Positions 15,245 to 24,621 of a stretch of 64,000 nucleotides of DNA are shown here, piece by piece. Every line of letters begins with the position of its first letter. The stretch's first letter is position 1. Under the pieces are notes generated by a model, which was given only the letters and a program-made list of their open reading frames with translations, was not told the DNA's origin and searched no databases. The position numbers were made by a program, and so were the translations under genes. This DNA comes from Oscillospiraceae bacterium (GTDB taxonomy: Bacteria; Bacillota; Clostridia; Oscillospirales; Oscillospiraceae): the NCBI GenBank assembly GCA_020025575.1, contig JAHHRW010000001.1, positions 62,001 through 126,000 on the forward strand, given 5' to 3'.

Positions 15245-16387
15245 ATGAACGAAAAGGAAATTAGCGAAATTCGCCGGCATACCCGCCGGGATCGCTCAAA
15301 TATGACAGCACTTTATGGCTGCTTTGTAAATGATAATAAAGAGATTATTTCTCAGTTCCGGCAGAGTGTTGGAATCATGCCGGAGAATGAGGGAGATAAG
15401 TTCTTTGCACTTTTAAGACGAAACTTGTCCGGTACTTTGGGCAAGAATCTGATTGATATTACATTCCGTACCCAACAGGTGGTGGACAGTCCGGAACATA
15501 AGCTGCTGATGCAGCTGCGGGAAAGCCAGCTAAAGGATGAGGAGGCGCTGCAGAGCCTTTATCAGAAAATTATTGATTCTGTTACCATGGACTCAAGTTA
15601 TCTGATTCTGATTGGCTGTGACAGCTATGATGTACCCTTCCGCGGCAAGGATGACTCCGTGCAAGCCGATGGCTCTAATGAATCTTACCGCTATCTGCTG
15701 TGCGGTATTTGTCCGGTCAAATTGAGCAAGAGCGTGCTTGAATATAAGGCAACGGAACAGGAATTTCATGATAGTTCCATTACCCAGCAGTTATCTGCCC
15801 CGGTTCTGGGATTTCTTTTCCCCGCATTTGATAATCGCAGTACCAATATCTATAATGTGCTGCTGTATTCAAAAGACGCAGGGGATAATCACGAGAGCTT
15901 TGTAAGCTCTGTTTTCAACACTCAGCCGGTTATGGCAGCAATAGAGCAAAAACGGTCATTTGAGGCATTGATTGGGAATGCACTGGATACAGAGTGCAGT
16001 CTGGATGTGGTTCAGGCGGTACACAGCGAAATAGGTCAAATGATTCAGATGCATAAGGAAAGCAAGGTTGATGAGCCACTGCTTCTGGACAAGGGGACGG
16101 TTCAGTCTGTATTGCAAACGGCTGGTATATCCGAAGAGAAACTGGCTAAATTCAGCATTGATTATGATGAAACATTTGGCTTTGAAGCGCAGCTTCATCC
16201 CAAAAATGTGATTGACCAAAAGCAGTTTGAAATTAAGACCCCGGATGTGACCATTAAGGTCAATCCGGAGCGTAGTGATTTGATTGAGACACGGGTTATC
16301 GGTGGGGTTAAATATATTATGATATGCGCTGATGAAAGTGTTGAAGTCAACGGTGTTAACATAAATATTCTAGATACAGAAGTGTAA
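15245..16387 (+). CDS. DUF4317 family protein
   Basis: A 380-residue soluble protein whose N terminus 'MNEKEISEIRRHTRRDRSNM' and following 'YGCFVNDNKEIIS' are typical of DUF4317, a family of unknown function common in Clostridia. There is no signal peptide or membrane helix. The C-terminal third (about 285-380) is predicted to be mainly beta with repeated 'VTIKVNPERSDLIETR'-type strands. It has its own promoter and terminator, so context gives no functional hint. Family assignment is confident; function is unknown. Confidence 0.85.
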   Translation: MNEKEISEIRRHTRRDRSNMTALYGCFVNDNKEIISQFRQSVGIMPENEGDKFFALLRRNLSGTLGKNLIDITFRTQQVVDSPEHKLLMQLRESQLKDEEALQSLYQKIIDSVTMDSSYLILIGCDSYDVPFRGKDDSVQADGSNESYRYLLCGICPVKLSKSVLEYKATEQEFHDSSITQQLSAPVLGFLFPAFDNRSTNIYNVLLYSKDAGDNHESFVSSVFNTQPVMAAIEQKRSFEALIGNALDTECSLDVVQAVHSEIGQMIQMHKESKVDEPLLLDKGTVQSVLQTAGISEEKLAKFSIDYDETFGFEAQLHPKNVIDQKQFEIKTPDVTIKVNPERSDLIETRVIGGVKYIMICADESVEVNGVNINILDTEV

Positions 16388-16489
16388 ATCGGTGGATTTC
16401 TCTGGTACAAAATAGATCAAATGCGAAGTTGATTATGTGCCTCGAATATAATTGCAAGAGGACACATCAAGACAAAATCAAAGGGCTTG

Positions 16490-16520
16490 CTGGCTGCGTA
16501 ATGCAGACGGCAAGCCCTTT
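16490..16520 (+). terminator. Hairpin between DUF4317 and the NlpC/P60 gene
   Basis: AAAGGGCTTGC pairs with GCAAGCCCTTT; the loop contains a small inner CTGC/GCAG stem. It lies between two converging genes; the T-runs are short. Confidence 0.6.
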
Positions 16521-16595
16521 CGGCAGCTAAACAAAGCTATAAAGGAAATGCCTGCCGCAGAATTCTAAATACTGCAGCAGACCCTTATGTTGGAG

Positions 16596-18242
16596 TTATT
16601 TTACAACCCGCTTTGCGCCTAAGTACATTCTCTCATAGTATGGTTCGCTCAAATCAGAAATGATGACTCCCGTAGAAGGGGTTGATGCATGGACAATCTC
16701 GCCTTTGCCGATGTAAATTGCGATATGGAACATTCCAGAAGGAGTGCCATCATCCGAGAAGAATATCAAATCACCCGGGAGCAGCTCATCGCGATTGACA
16801 GTCATATCTAAACTTTCCCACTGAGACAATGCACCGGGAACCAGATTATACCCGAACTGCTTGTAAACATAGTAGACGAATCCAGAGCAGTCAAAACCGG
16901 TTTCAGGATCTTTTCCACCGTAGACATAGTCATAACCTTCGTAATTCTTTGCAAGTTCTACTATTGCAGCAGCCATCTTCTTGGCGTTTTCGTTGCGATT
17001 ATCTTCTGGGGAAGATGTGCCCATGGATGTAACAAAATTGTGAATCTTGTAGAAGATGCACAAAGCCTCTTGGCTAATAATTTTACTTTGCGGTTTCAGG
17101 TTCCTGTCAGAGTCGCCGGAAAGAGCTTTTATGCTGATCAAGAGCCGCGTGGGAGAAATGGCGTAACGGGCGAGCTGGTTAGAATCACGGAATACAGATA
17201 AGTCAACATTGGGATCATCAACCTTGTCGTATCCGACGGCATTCAGGAACTTGGCACATACCGTAAAGAAGTCTTGCCGTGTAATAGGATCATTAGCTCC
17301 GAAGATACCGTTTCCTTTTCCGTTAACGATTCCAAGGCGATGGGCATTCAGGACATCCCGGTCATTTGTATCGCTGAACGGGCTGGCACCGGGATCGCCA
17401 AGATCATTGTCGCTTACGCCCATAAGTTGTTTATAAGCAAGCATCATAACTTTGCACATGCCAGTACGGGTGATGCTGCCGTTCATGGGGGAGGCGCGGA
17501 CTTCGTCCGGAATCAGTCCCAGTTTGGACATCGTATACACAGAGTCCTTAGCCCAACTTGCCAGATTGATGAAATCGGATGCAGGAGGCGTTGTTGCTTC
17601 TGGCCTTGGGGCGGGGACAGAAGAGCTTGAACCGAGAATGTATGCTTTATAGAACATCGTCAGCGCCTCTTCGGAAGTGGTTACTTTACGCCAAGAGAGT
17701 GCTCCACCGGTACCTGCAACGACACCAAGCCCCACCGCGAGCTGCGCACCATTATAGCCCCAACTGGGCAGGGAAGACGCATCAGAAAAGACGGACAAAT
17801 CAGCTTTATCTTGCTCTTGAATGGGATATCCGACTAGATCTAAAAATGTTACAACGATGCAGAAGAATTCCACTCTCCTCAAAGAATCGTTCGGACGGAA
17901 TCTGCCATCGCCATCACCGGAAACCAAACCGATGGCGTATGCTTTTTCTACATCAGGATCTGTGGTATCGGAGAAAGGGTGAGCGCTGGGAAGTTCAATG
18001 TGTTCTCCGGTAATCTTGGTGTAGGCAAGCATGGCGATTCTGCACATATCCAGTCTAGAGATATTATGGCGTAGATTGGCATCTGCAAGGGATTCGGGAA
18101 TTAGACCCAATTCATCCATGGCAGCAACTTTCTCTTCGGCCCATTGAGAGACACCAGAATAAGCACTGACGGCTGGGACGATGGACAATACCATAGCGAT
18201 CACCAGAAAAACAGACAGAACACGAGTTGATACAAATTTCAT
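16596..18242 (-). CDS. Secreted SLH-domain NlpC/P60 peptidoglycan endopeptidase
   Basis: 548 residues: a signal peptide (about 1-27), SLH-like repeats over about 30-400 (four or more divergent copies, such as 'LGLIPESLADANLRHNISRLDMCRIAMLAY' in pieces), and a C-terminal NlpC/P60 cysteine peptidase (about 425-548). Likely catalytic residues are Cys452 ('GFDCSGF'), His506 ('MFHIAIYIG') and a polar third residue, His518 ('IVHAS'). Such enzymes cut D-iGlu-mDAP bonds in wall peptides. The SLH part should tether it to the wall. Its ATG overlaps the stop of the exonuclease III gene upstream (ATGA), an unexpected pairing of DNA repair and wall hydrolysis. Confidence 0.9.
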   Translation of the reverse strand: MKFVSTRVLSVFLVIAMVLSIVPAVSAYSGVSQWAEEKVAAMDELGLIPESLADANLRHNISRLDMCRIAMLAYTKITGEHIELPSAHPFSDTTDPDVEKAYAIGLVSGDGDGRFRPNDSLRRVEFFCIVVTFLDLVGYPIQEQDKADLSVFSDASSLPSWGYNGAQLAVGLGVVAGTGGALSWRKVTTSEEALTMFYKAYILGSSSSVPAPRPEATTPPASDFINLASWAKDSVYTMSKLGLIPDEVRASPMNGSITRTGMCKVMMLAYKQLMGVSDNDLGDPGASPFSDTNDRDVLNAHRLGIVNGKGNGIFGANDPITRQDFFTVCAKFLNAVGYDKVDDPNVDLSVFRDSNQLARYAISPTRLLISIKALSGDSDRNLKPQSKIISQEALCIFYKIHNFVTSMGTSSPEDNRNENAKKMAAAIVELAKNYEGYDYVYGGKDPETGFDCSGFVYYVYKQFGYNLVPGALSQWESLDMTVNRDELLPGDLIFFSDDGTPSGMFHIAIYIGKGEIVHASTPSTGVIISDLSEPYYERMYLGAKRVVK

Positions 18243-19006
18243 TCATTATCCTCCAAATTGATTTCCAGACCAACAGGACAGTGGTCTGAACCTAAAATCT
18301 TGTTATAAATTGGTGTTGCAATTATTTTATCGCGAATGCGATCGGAAACCAGAAAGTAGTCGATTCTCCACCCGGCATTGTTTTTACGGGCGTTAAATCG
18401 GTAGCTCCACCAGGAATATGCACCAGTCACATCCGGATGGAGATGGCGGAAGGTATCCGTAAACCCACAATCCAAAAGTTTTTGGAAACTGCTGCGTTCC
18501 TCATCGGAGAAACCAGCGTTACCACGATTGGAATTCGGATTCTTTAGGTCGATTTCTTGATGTGCTACATTTAGATCACCACAGATGATGACAGGTTTAT
18601 GCTGATCCAATTCCATCAAATAAGAACGGAAAGCCTCATCCCAGCGAAGACGATGATCGATCCGGGCAAGCCCCTGCTGCGCATTTGGCGTATAGCATGT
18701 GACAAGATAAAAACTGGGATATTCTGCCGTAATCAATCGACCCTCGGTATCTAACTCAGGGACACCGACTCCGTAAGAAATATGAATTGGTTCGGTTTTA
18801 GAAAACAGCGCAGTTCCAGAATAACCTTTTTTCACAGCAGAGTGCCAGAACTGCTGATACCCCGGCAGTTCAAGGCTGACCTGTTCTGGCTGAAGCTTGG
18901 TTTCCTGCAGGCAGAAACAATCTGCATTTAGTGTGTTAAATACATCTAAAAATCCTTTTTGTAAACACGCTCTCAGACCATTTACATTCCAGGATATCAA
19001 TCGCAT
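18239..19006 (-). CDS. Exodeoxyribonuclease III / AP endonuclease (ExoA/Xth)
   Basis: A 255-residue Mg-dependent nuclease of the EEP family that cuts DNA at abasic sites and trims 3' ends. The N terminus 'MRLISWNVNGLRA', 'CLQETKLQ' (metal-binding Glu), 'CGDLNVAH' and the C-terminal 'GSDHCPVGLEI' (catalytic Asp-His) are all present. ATG 19006 is chosen over an upstream ATG because the family begins with this motif and GGAGGATG precedes it. It is the first gene of a two-gene operon from the promoter at 19037-19065. Confidence 0.95.
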   Translation of the reverse strand: MRLISWNVNGLRACLQKGFLDVFNTLNADCFCLQETKLQPEQVSLELPGYQQFWHSAVKKGYSGTALFSKTEPIHISYGVGVPELDTEGRLITAEYPSFYLVTCYTPNAQQGLARIDHRLRWDEAFRSYLMELDQHKPVIICGDLNVAHQEIDLKNPNSNRGNAGFSDEERSSFQKLLDCGFTDTFRHLHPDVTGAYSWWSYRFNARKNNAGWRIDYFLVSDRIRDKIIATPIYNKILGSDHCPVGLEINLEDNE

Positions 19007-19036
19007 AGTTTCATCCTCCAAAAGCAATATTTCTTA

Positions 19037-19065
19037 ATTATATCAAACTCATTGTACAATTTCAA
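19037..19065 (-). promoter_or_regulatory. Promoter of the exonuclease III-NlpC/P60 operon
   Basis: On the minus strand TTGAAA (19065-19060) and TATAAT (19042-19037) have a 17-base spacer, 31 bases before the ATG at 19006. Confidence 0.75.
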
Positions 19066-19113
19066 GGGAAAGAAGTTGAAAAGTTACAATTCGTAAACAA
19101 ATAATTTCGAAAA

Positions 19114-19147
19114 ATTACTCCGAAGGGTATATTCCCTTCGGAGTAAT
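19114..19147 (-). terminator. Terminator of the GerMN-lipoprotein operon
   Basis: ATTACTCCGAAGGG pairs with its complement around a 6-base loop; on the minus strand it is followed by TTTTCG. It lies just after the GerMN gene stop. Confidence 0.8.
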
Positions 19148-19152
19148 GGATG

Positions 19153-20472
19153 CTAGAGAATCCAATTAGGATCCAACGTATTTTGTTCAAAATAGGAACG
19201 AAGTTCACCGGCAGGCACCGTTCCATCAACGGTTATGACTGCATTCTGAATCTCTTTCAAGGAACATACAGATGCAATCAGACAGCGTACGGCCAGCGAG
19301 ACCTGATCCGGCTTTTCTATAAATTCCTTGGATAAATCAATATAGCACGTATCCTGTTGTACCGTCACGAAATTGATTTTCGTGTTGGATGGAATTGGCG
19401 ATACAAAACCGTTTGCGCCTTTATAAGCAATGAGCTCTCGGACGATCATTTCGGCTTTGGTCATGCCCGATGTTTGCTGAACTCTTGTAGGAACACAAAC
19501 AAGGTACTCATCCGAACCATTGGAAAGGTATAGCGATGCATCGAATTCCTTCAGACCGGTTCGTACGGGGCCGATGACTCGATCATCCCAACTCATGGGC
19601 CCCGGAATATGAAGCAGCCGATACTGGGTCAGAAGATTACCTTCGCTGTAAAACTCTACATGATCGATTTGCTCCATTTGGGTTAGTGTATTTACAACAC
19701 TCATTAAACTGAGGCGCTGAGCTTCTGCGTTTCTCCAGACTCGCCCGTCAAACTCTGACGAGAAATTGACTTTGCAGACTTTGTTTTCAATGGTTGCGTC
19801 CAGTAGCTTTGTACCATCCGGCAAGGGGGACAACAGGTCGGAATCCTTAGGCGGAGTAGATAACTGTTTAATTAGATACGCTACAACATCCGCTTGATCG
19901 GCTCGATTGACGGAAATTTCTTTGCCAACCAGATATCTTCTGTTCGCATCGGAATAATACACAGTTATATTTGTAACAAGACGTTCCATAGAGTCGTCAA
20001 TCAGTTCTAGGTTCTTCCTTGACATGCTGATGGAATGTTCACCATTGAGCAGGGTATTTTCCACCTGAAAGTTGATACGCTGAATGGATGTCAATTCGGT
20101 GATGGTTCTTGCAATACACCCGCAGGCAATCGTAAGGTCAACACCAGATAACTGACCAAATTCCTTGCTAAATGTCAGCAGCAAAGTGTTGTCTATGGTT
20201 GCCCATTTGACAACCGTTGTGTTTCTTGGAAAGGGGGACTCCAGAGAAGGGTCTTCCGGCCCTTCGAAATATAAGTCCAATATCTTTCCAATATCATTGC
20301 CAATTCCACTCATTTCTTTTGTTTCCGGTGCAATGACACTGTCAATGGAGCCGTAACTCGGTTCAATCCGTTTGTAATAAAGTTTTCCAGGATCTTTCAT
20401 AGGCGTGGGACTGCATGCACTTAGGAGGAGTACTATAACTACAGACAGTAACAGGGAGACCCATTTTTTCAC
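19153..20472 (-). CDS. GerMN-domain lipoprotein
   Basis: A 439-residue protein with a lipoprotein signal (lipobox 'LLSAC', Cys20), so it is anchored outside the membrane. The mature part has about three GerMN-type units (roughly 45-150, 165-285 and 310-430), recognised by repeated 'TTVVKWATIDNTLLLTFSKEF'-like and 'CYIDLSKEF' strand patterns. GerMN domains occur in spore germination/sporulation protein GerM and in lipoprotein LpqB, which pairs with the MtrAB two-component system. Here its start overlaps the kinase stop by 4 bases, so it may modulate that kinase in an LpqB-like manner; this is inference by analogy. Confidence 0.82.
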   Translation of the reverse strand: MKKWVSLLLSVVIVLLLSACSPTPMKDPGKLYYKRIEPSYGSIDSVIAPETKEMSGIGNDIGKILDLYFEGPEDPSLESPFPRNTTVVKWATIDNTLLLTFSKEFGQLSGVDLTIACGCIARTITELTSIQRINFQVENTLLNGEHSISMSRKNLELIDDSMERLVTNITVYYSDANRRYLVGKEISVNRADQADVVAYLIKQLSTPPKDSDLLSPLPDGTKLLDATIENKVCKVNFSSEFDGRVWRNAEAQRLSLMSVVNTLTQMEQIDHVEFYSEGNLLTQYRLLHIPGPMSWDDRVIGPVRTGLKEFDASLYLSNGSDEYLVCVPTRVQQTSGMTKAEMIVRELIAYKGANGFVSPIPSNTKINFVTVQQDTCYIDLSKEFIEKPDQVSLAVRCLIASVCSLKEIQNAVITVDGTVPAGELRSYFEQNTLDPNWIL

Positions 20473-21920
20473 CGTTCATCCTCCTCTACATCAAATACTG
20501 GGAAAATAAGGGTAAATGTGGTACCAGAATGTTCACCGGTCTGACTTTCCACATGGATTTCGCCGCGATTCCTGTAAACCATATCGTGGACAATAGCCAG
20601 TCCCAGTCCGCTGCCGCCGGTTTGTCTTGCCCTTGCTTTGTCGACACGGTAAAATCGTTCAAAAATCTGACCAATTGAGGATTCGGGGATTCCAACACCG
20701 GTATCCCGAACAGTAAGAAGTGCGTTGTCATCCTGTCGGGTTAGTTCAATGAAGATTTTCCCGCCCGGAACATTGTATTTGATGCCATTTTCTACCAGAT
20801 TAAATATAATTTGGTACAAATCGTCTTCCTGAATCAAAATAGAACAATCCGTAATGATGTTTGTCTTGATGGTGACTGCGGCATGGTCTGCAATTGCTGA
20901 AAGCATTCGTACAACACGGGCAATTGTGGGTCCCATGTATGCGATTTCACAATCAGCCTCAGAATCCGAGTTTATGCGGGTCAGAGACAAAAGTTTTGCA
21001 CTCATCCGGTTCAGTCGGTCAGCCTCATCTCCAATATCGGAAACGAACTCCCGAATGGTGTCCATATCCATGTCATTTTGTAAAATGGAGTCTGAGAGTA
21101 GTTTGATGGATGCTAGAGGGGTCTTCAACTCATGGGATGCATCTGAAACAAACTGGCGGCGACGATCCTCCGATGCGCATAGCCGATCAGTCAAATCATT
21201 AAACTGTCGCCCCAGCACTGCCAATTCGTCATTGCCGTGCAGCTTAACCTTGTGGGCATAATCCCCCTCTCGAATGACCTGAATCGAAGAAATAATCTTT
21301 CGCATACGCTTAGAGAAAGCACGGGAAAAAACGAAGGAAAAGAATGTAAGAACCAGTCCCAATATCAATGAGGTAATCAACAGATTCATCTGCAGGGACT
21401 TAATCAATTGACCCTGAGCAGAATCATACTCCATCATATAAACAGATCCTGCCAGTGTGTTATAGGATAAAATAGGACAAGCTGCTTTCGATTCCATAAC
21501 GCCGTCGTGATATCGCCAGGTGAATACATCGTTGCCCTGCAGCGCCTGAACAATTTCTGGATAAAGCGTATAGATACCATAAGTGCTGTTCTTGCCCAAT
21601 GAATCGTATAGAACAAGACCTGATTGGTTGGTAACGATCAGTCGGGTCACTGAGAGATTTTCCAGCTGCTCTACAATGTTTTTCACGGAATCTGCATTTA
21701 CAACATCCAATTCTGCGATGCTGTGTGCTACCAACTGTGCTTTGTCATGCATAGAGCTTTCTTTGCTCCGGTAAAACAATTTTTGGCTTGTATCCGAACA
21801 GTAGACATTTAGAAAGAACAAAACAGCAAATGTAATCAGCAAATAGAACATGCCGTGGCGGAACTGCGTGCTGCTATATTTGGGGATGTCCTTTTTCTCA
21901 TTTTTTGAAATAATAACCAA
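20469..21920 (-). CDS. Sensor histidine kinase (HAMP-HisKA-HATPase)
   Basis: 483 residues: membrane segment at about 24-44, an extracellular sensor region to about 170, a second membrane segment (about 172-197), HAMP, then the dimerisation domain with the phospho-acceptor His in 'SDASHELKTPLASI', and the ATPase with 'NLVENGIKYN', 'DTGVGIP' and 'GGSGLGLAIV'. It should phosphorylate the response regulator encoded just upstream. A TTG at 21920 overlapping the regulator by 23 bases is the best start, since the next ATG (21851) would cut into the first membrane segment's lead; the ribosome binding site is weak. The family resembles PhoR/WalK/MtrB. Confidence 0.88.
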   Translation of the reverse strand: MVIISKNEKKDIPKYSSTQFRHGMFYLLITFAVLFFLNVYCSDTSQKLFYRSKESSMHDKAQLVAHSIAELDVVNADSVKNIVEQLENLSVTRLIVTNQSGLVLYDSLGKNSTYGIYTLYPEIVQALQGNDVFTWRYHDGVMESKAACPILSYNTLAGSVYMMEYDSAQGQLIKSLQMNLLITSLILGLVLTFFSFVFSRAFSKRMRKIISSIQVIREGDYAHKVKLHGNDELAVLGRQFNDLTDRLCASEDRRRQFVSDASHELKTPLASIKLLSDSILQNDMDMDTIREFVSDIGDEADRLNRMSAKLLSLTRINSDSEADCEIAYMGPTIARVVRMLSAIADHAAVTIKTNIITDCSILIQEDDLYQIIFNLVENGIKYNVPGGKIFIELTRQDDNALLTVRDTGVGIPESSIGQIFERFYRVDKARARQTGGSGLGLAIVHDMVYRNRGEIHVESQTGEHSGTTFTLIFPVFDVEEDER

Positions 21921-22578
21921 CGCCCCACTTCGTCATAATGTACTTTGGTTCTGCAGGATTGTCTTCCAATTTCTCTCGCAGACGGCGAATGTGTACATCT
22001 ACAGTACGGATATCACTTCTGTATTCGTATGCCCAGATGGTATCTAGAAGAGCCTCTCTCGAGTAAACACGATTGGGATTGCGCATGAGGAACTCAACCA
22101 CATCAAACTCCTTTGCGGTCAGATCGGCCAGTTCGCCGCTGTGGTAAGCGTTTCGGGCATCCAAATCCAGTGTAATGGTGCCAATTGTCAAGGTGTTCGC
22201 GGCTTGCGTGGTAGCATTGGCACCGGAGCGACGGAGCAGTGCTCGGATTCTTGCCTTGAGTTCCAGAATGTTAAATGGCTTTGTCAAATAATCATCTGCA
22301 CCCTGATCGAAACCGATCAATTTATCCATATCCTCTGTTTTCGCGGTCAGTAGAATGATCGGAACATTTGAAAACTCCCGAATCTTAGAGCACGCGGTAA
22401 GGCCGTCCATTTCCGGCATCATAACATCCAGTATGATGAGACTGACGGAAGGGTCCTGAGCAAGCTCCACGGCCTCAAGGCCATTGGAACCAGTGATGAC
22501 CTCATAGCCGTCGTTTTGTAAATTAAACTTGATACCCTTGACGAGCAGGGCCTCGTCGTCAACGACCAGTATCTTCAT
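21898..22578 (-). CDS. OmpR/PhoB-type response regulator
   Basis: 226 residues: a receiver domain with 'VVDDEALL', the phospho-acceptor Asp in 'LIILDVMMPEMDGL', 'LLTAKTE' and 'DYLTKPF', followed by a winged-helix DNA-binding domain ('LTAKEFDVVEFLMRNPNRVYSREALLDTIW', split here only as a family pattern). It overlaps the ComEA-like gene by 20 bases and the kinase by 23 bases, so the four genes 19153-22942 are tightly coupled. It resembles MtrA/WalR-type regulators; the regulon is unknown. Confidence 0.92.
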   Translation of the reverse strand: MKILVVDDEALLVKGIKFNLQNDGYEVITGSNGLEAVELAQDPSVSLIILDVMMPEMDGLTACSKIREFSNVPIILLTAKTEDMDKLIGFDQGADDYLTKPFNILELKARIRALLRRSGANATTQAANTLTIGTITLDLDARNAYHSGELADLTAKEFDVVEFLMRNPNRVYSREALLDTIWAYEYRSDIRTVDVHIRRLREKLEDNPAEPKYIMTKWGVGYYFKK

Positions 22579-22942
22579 TTGATGAACCTCCTATAATAAT
22601 GTAGGGAAGAATGTTATCTAATTTCTTTTGCCCGATGCCGTCAATGCGAATTAGTTCATTTACATCGAGAAAGGGGCCGTTTTCCGTTCGGTATGTGACG
22701 ATTTTTTCTGCTGTGACTTCACCGATACCGGGCAGAGCGATCAGTTGCGTCTGACATGCGGTGTTGATGTCGATGGGAAATACAGCAGTATTGGGGGTTG
22801 CAGCTGCGGTTGCAGACGCAGATGATGTACGAGTGATCTGAACGATGGGAGATTGCGTGACCCTTGATAGATAAAATCCAGCAGTAAAAGCGAAAAATAA
22901 CATAAAGCAAAAAATGGGCATATAAGGGATTGACTTTTTCAA
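22559..22942 (-). CDS. ComEA-like helix-hairpin-helix DNA-binding membrane protein
   Basis: About 127 residues: one membrane segment (about 8-27), a Ser/Thr/Ala-rich linker, and a C-terminal tandem helix-hairpin-helix region ('IDINTACQTQLIALPGIG' and 'IDGIGQKKLDNI'). This is the layout of ComEA, the surface DNA receptor of transformation. No Slbb domain is present, so it is the short form. The start is taken as TTG 22942 (GGAGG ten bases upstream); TTG 22948 is possible. The unusual point is its place as first gene of a two-component system operon instead of a comEB/comEC operon; comEC is not in the window. Confidence 0.8.
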   Translation of the reverse strand: MKKSIPYMPIFCFMLFFAFTAGFYLSRVTQSPIVQITRTSSASATAAATPNTAVFPIDINTACQTQLIALPGIGEVTAEKIVTYRTENGPFLDVNELIRIDGIGQKKLDNILPYIIIGGSSNEDTGR

Positions 22943-22961
22943 GGGCAAGCGGCCTCCTTCA

Positions 22962-22990
22962 TTGACTATATATAAAATCAATGCTATAAT
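22962..22990 (+). promoter_or_regulatory. Promoter of the D,D-carboxypeptidase gene
   Basis: TTGACT (22962-22967) and TATAAT (22985-22990), 17 bases apart. It begins only 4 bases from the minus-strand ribosome binding site of the ComEA-like gene, so the two divergent transcripts compete for the same DNA. Confidence 0.75.
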
Positions 22991-23059
22991 TGCTTTTACC
23001 TATTATACACATTTTTTTTATGCTGGACAAGTCTGGTAAGCATAAATTGGAGAAGAATT

Positions 23060-24619
23060 ATGAGAAAAAATCGAGTTTTATCCATATTATTTGCATCGTT
23101 TTTTCTGGTGCAGTCTATCGCATTGCCTATATGGGCGGAGGAACCGGAAGAACAGGATGTGTCTGAGTCTACGGTGACTGCTGAAACGGAAACATCTACC
23201 GTGGCAACGCAGACAACGGATCCGACGCAGACAGCGGTATCAGCACCTACTGTAGCGGCAGCCATTCCTTTAGACTTTGCCGGGGATGCCAGTGTGAGCA
23301 TGGGCAGCCATTCCATTGACGCCATGTATCCCACGGTTACAGTTACAGATTATACGGCAGATGCAAAGGCTGCGATTGCATATGAGGTTGGAACGGATAC
23401 GCTGGTTTATGCCAGCAATATAGATGAGCGACTGTATCCTGCCAGTATGACAAAAGTCATGACCTGCTTGGTAGCGCTTGGAATGTGTAATCTGGATGAG
23501 ATTGTCACAGTAAATGGCGATGCGATTTCCTACCTGGATATTAGCGGATCTGGTGCAGGGCTTCAGGACGGGGAACAGATTTCCATGAGAGATCTGCTGT
23601 ACTGTTTGATGGTTGAATCTGCCAACGATGCAGCCGTTACAATTGCAGTTCATCTTGCTGGAAGTGAGGAAGCGTTTGTAGAGCTGATGAATCAGAAAGC
23701 GGCTGAGATTGGTTGCACAAACACGCACTTTATGAATGCCCATGGATTGCACGACGATAATCACTATACCACCGCTCGGGATATGGCAAAAATCATGACA
23801 GCAAGCATCCAGAATGAAACCTTCTGCGAGCTGTTTTCTGAAACCTACTATGAAGTTCCGGCCACGAACCTGAGTGAGGCAAGACAGATGCATACTACCA
23901 ATTATTTGATAAGTGACGATCTGAATCAGAACTACTATGATTCTCGGGTTATTGGCGGTAAAACCGGATTCACAACCCCTGCGGGAAGATGTCTTGTCAC
24001 GGTATCTGAGTCTAATGGCATGAAGTTGGTCATTGTTATTATGGGTGCTGAGGCCGAGTTTGCTGAGGATGGCTATACAGCGTTGAGTTATGGACATTTT
24101 GAACAGACCGTTGGTTTGATGAATTACATTTATAATAACTTTATGCCGGCACAGGTGTTGTCATCCAATCAGATTTTAGAGCAATTCAAGGTGAATGGCG
24201 GCGTGACGGATACGCAGGGATATATTCAGCAAGCCCGCAGCACCATTCTCCCTGTAAACAGTGATATGAGTGCTCTTCGCTATGAAATCGCGCTTGATAA
24301 CGGCGGGATCACCGCACCTGTTCGGTCGGGTGATCCGATTGGTGTTGCCAGGGTTTGGTATCAGTCACAGTGTGTTGCGCAGGAGCAGCTTTATTCCAGC
24401 GTTGATGTGGAGCAGAACGTGGTCACAGACAATTCTTCAAAACTTGTAAATCCTGCAGTTTTAATTAATCAGAGTTCATCCAATTGGAATATACTTCTGA
24501 TCGTTGTTCTGGCGATTGTTGGATTGTTTGTGTTGGCGATTGCCATTATCCGCATTCGCAGTTCCGTGATTCGCGCTCGACGTAGAAAACGTCGTGCGAT
24601 GCGCAGAAGGAGAAGATAA
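23060..24619 (+). CDS. D-alanyl-D-alanine carboxypeptidase (PBP5/DacA type, peptidase S11)
   Basis: A 519-residue secreted enzyme that removes the terminal D-Ala from wall pentapeptides. It has a signal peptide (about 1-26), an acidic Thr-rich linker, and the S11 catalytic motifs S129-M-T-K132, S187-A-N189 and K301-T-G. After a beta domain there is a C-terminal membrane helix (about 475-500) and a very basic tail (RRRKRRAMRRRRR), an inside anchor rather than the amphipathic helix of PBP5. It may act in vegetative growth or sporulation. The uracil-DNA glycosylase gene follows after two bases. Confidence 0.93.
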   Translation: MRKNRVLSILFASFFLVQSIALPIWAEEPEEQDVSESTVTAETETSTVATQTTDPTQTAVSAPTVAAAIPLDFAGDASVSMGSHSIDAMYPTVTVTDYTADAKAAIAYEVGTDTLVYASNIDERLYPASMTKVMTCLVALGMCNLDEIVTVNGDAISYLDISGSGAGLQDGEQISMRDLLYCLMVESANDAAVTIAVHLAGSEEAFVELMNQKAAEIGCTNTHFMNAHGLHDDNHYTTARDMAKIMTASIQNETFCELFSETYYEVPATNLSEARQMHTTNYLISDDLNQNYYDSRVIGGKTGFTTPAGRCLVTVSESNGMKLVIVIMGAEAEFAEDGYTALSYGHFEQTVGLMNYIYNNFMPAQVLSSNQILEQFKVNGGVTDTQGYIQQARSTILPVNSDMSALRYEIALDNGGITAPVRSGDPIGVARVWYQSQCVAQEQLYSSVDVEQNVVTDNSSKLVNPAVLINQSSSNWNILLIVVLAIVGLFVLAIAIIRIRSSVIRARRRKRRAMRRRRR

Positions 24620-24621
24620 AC

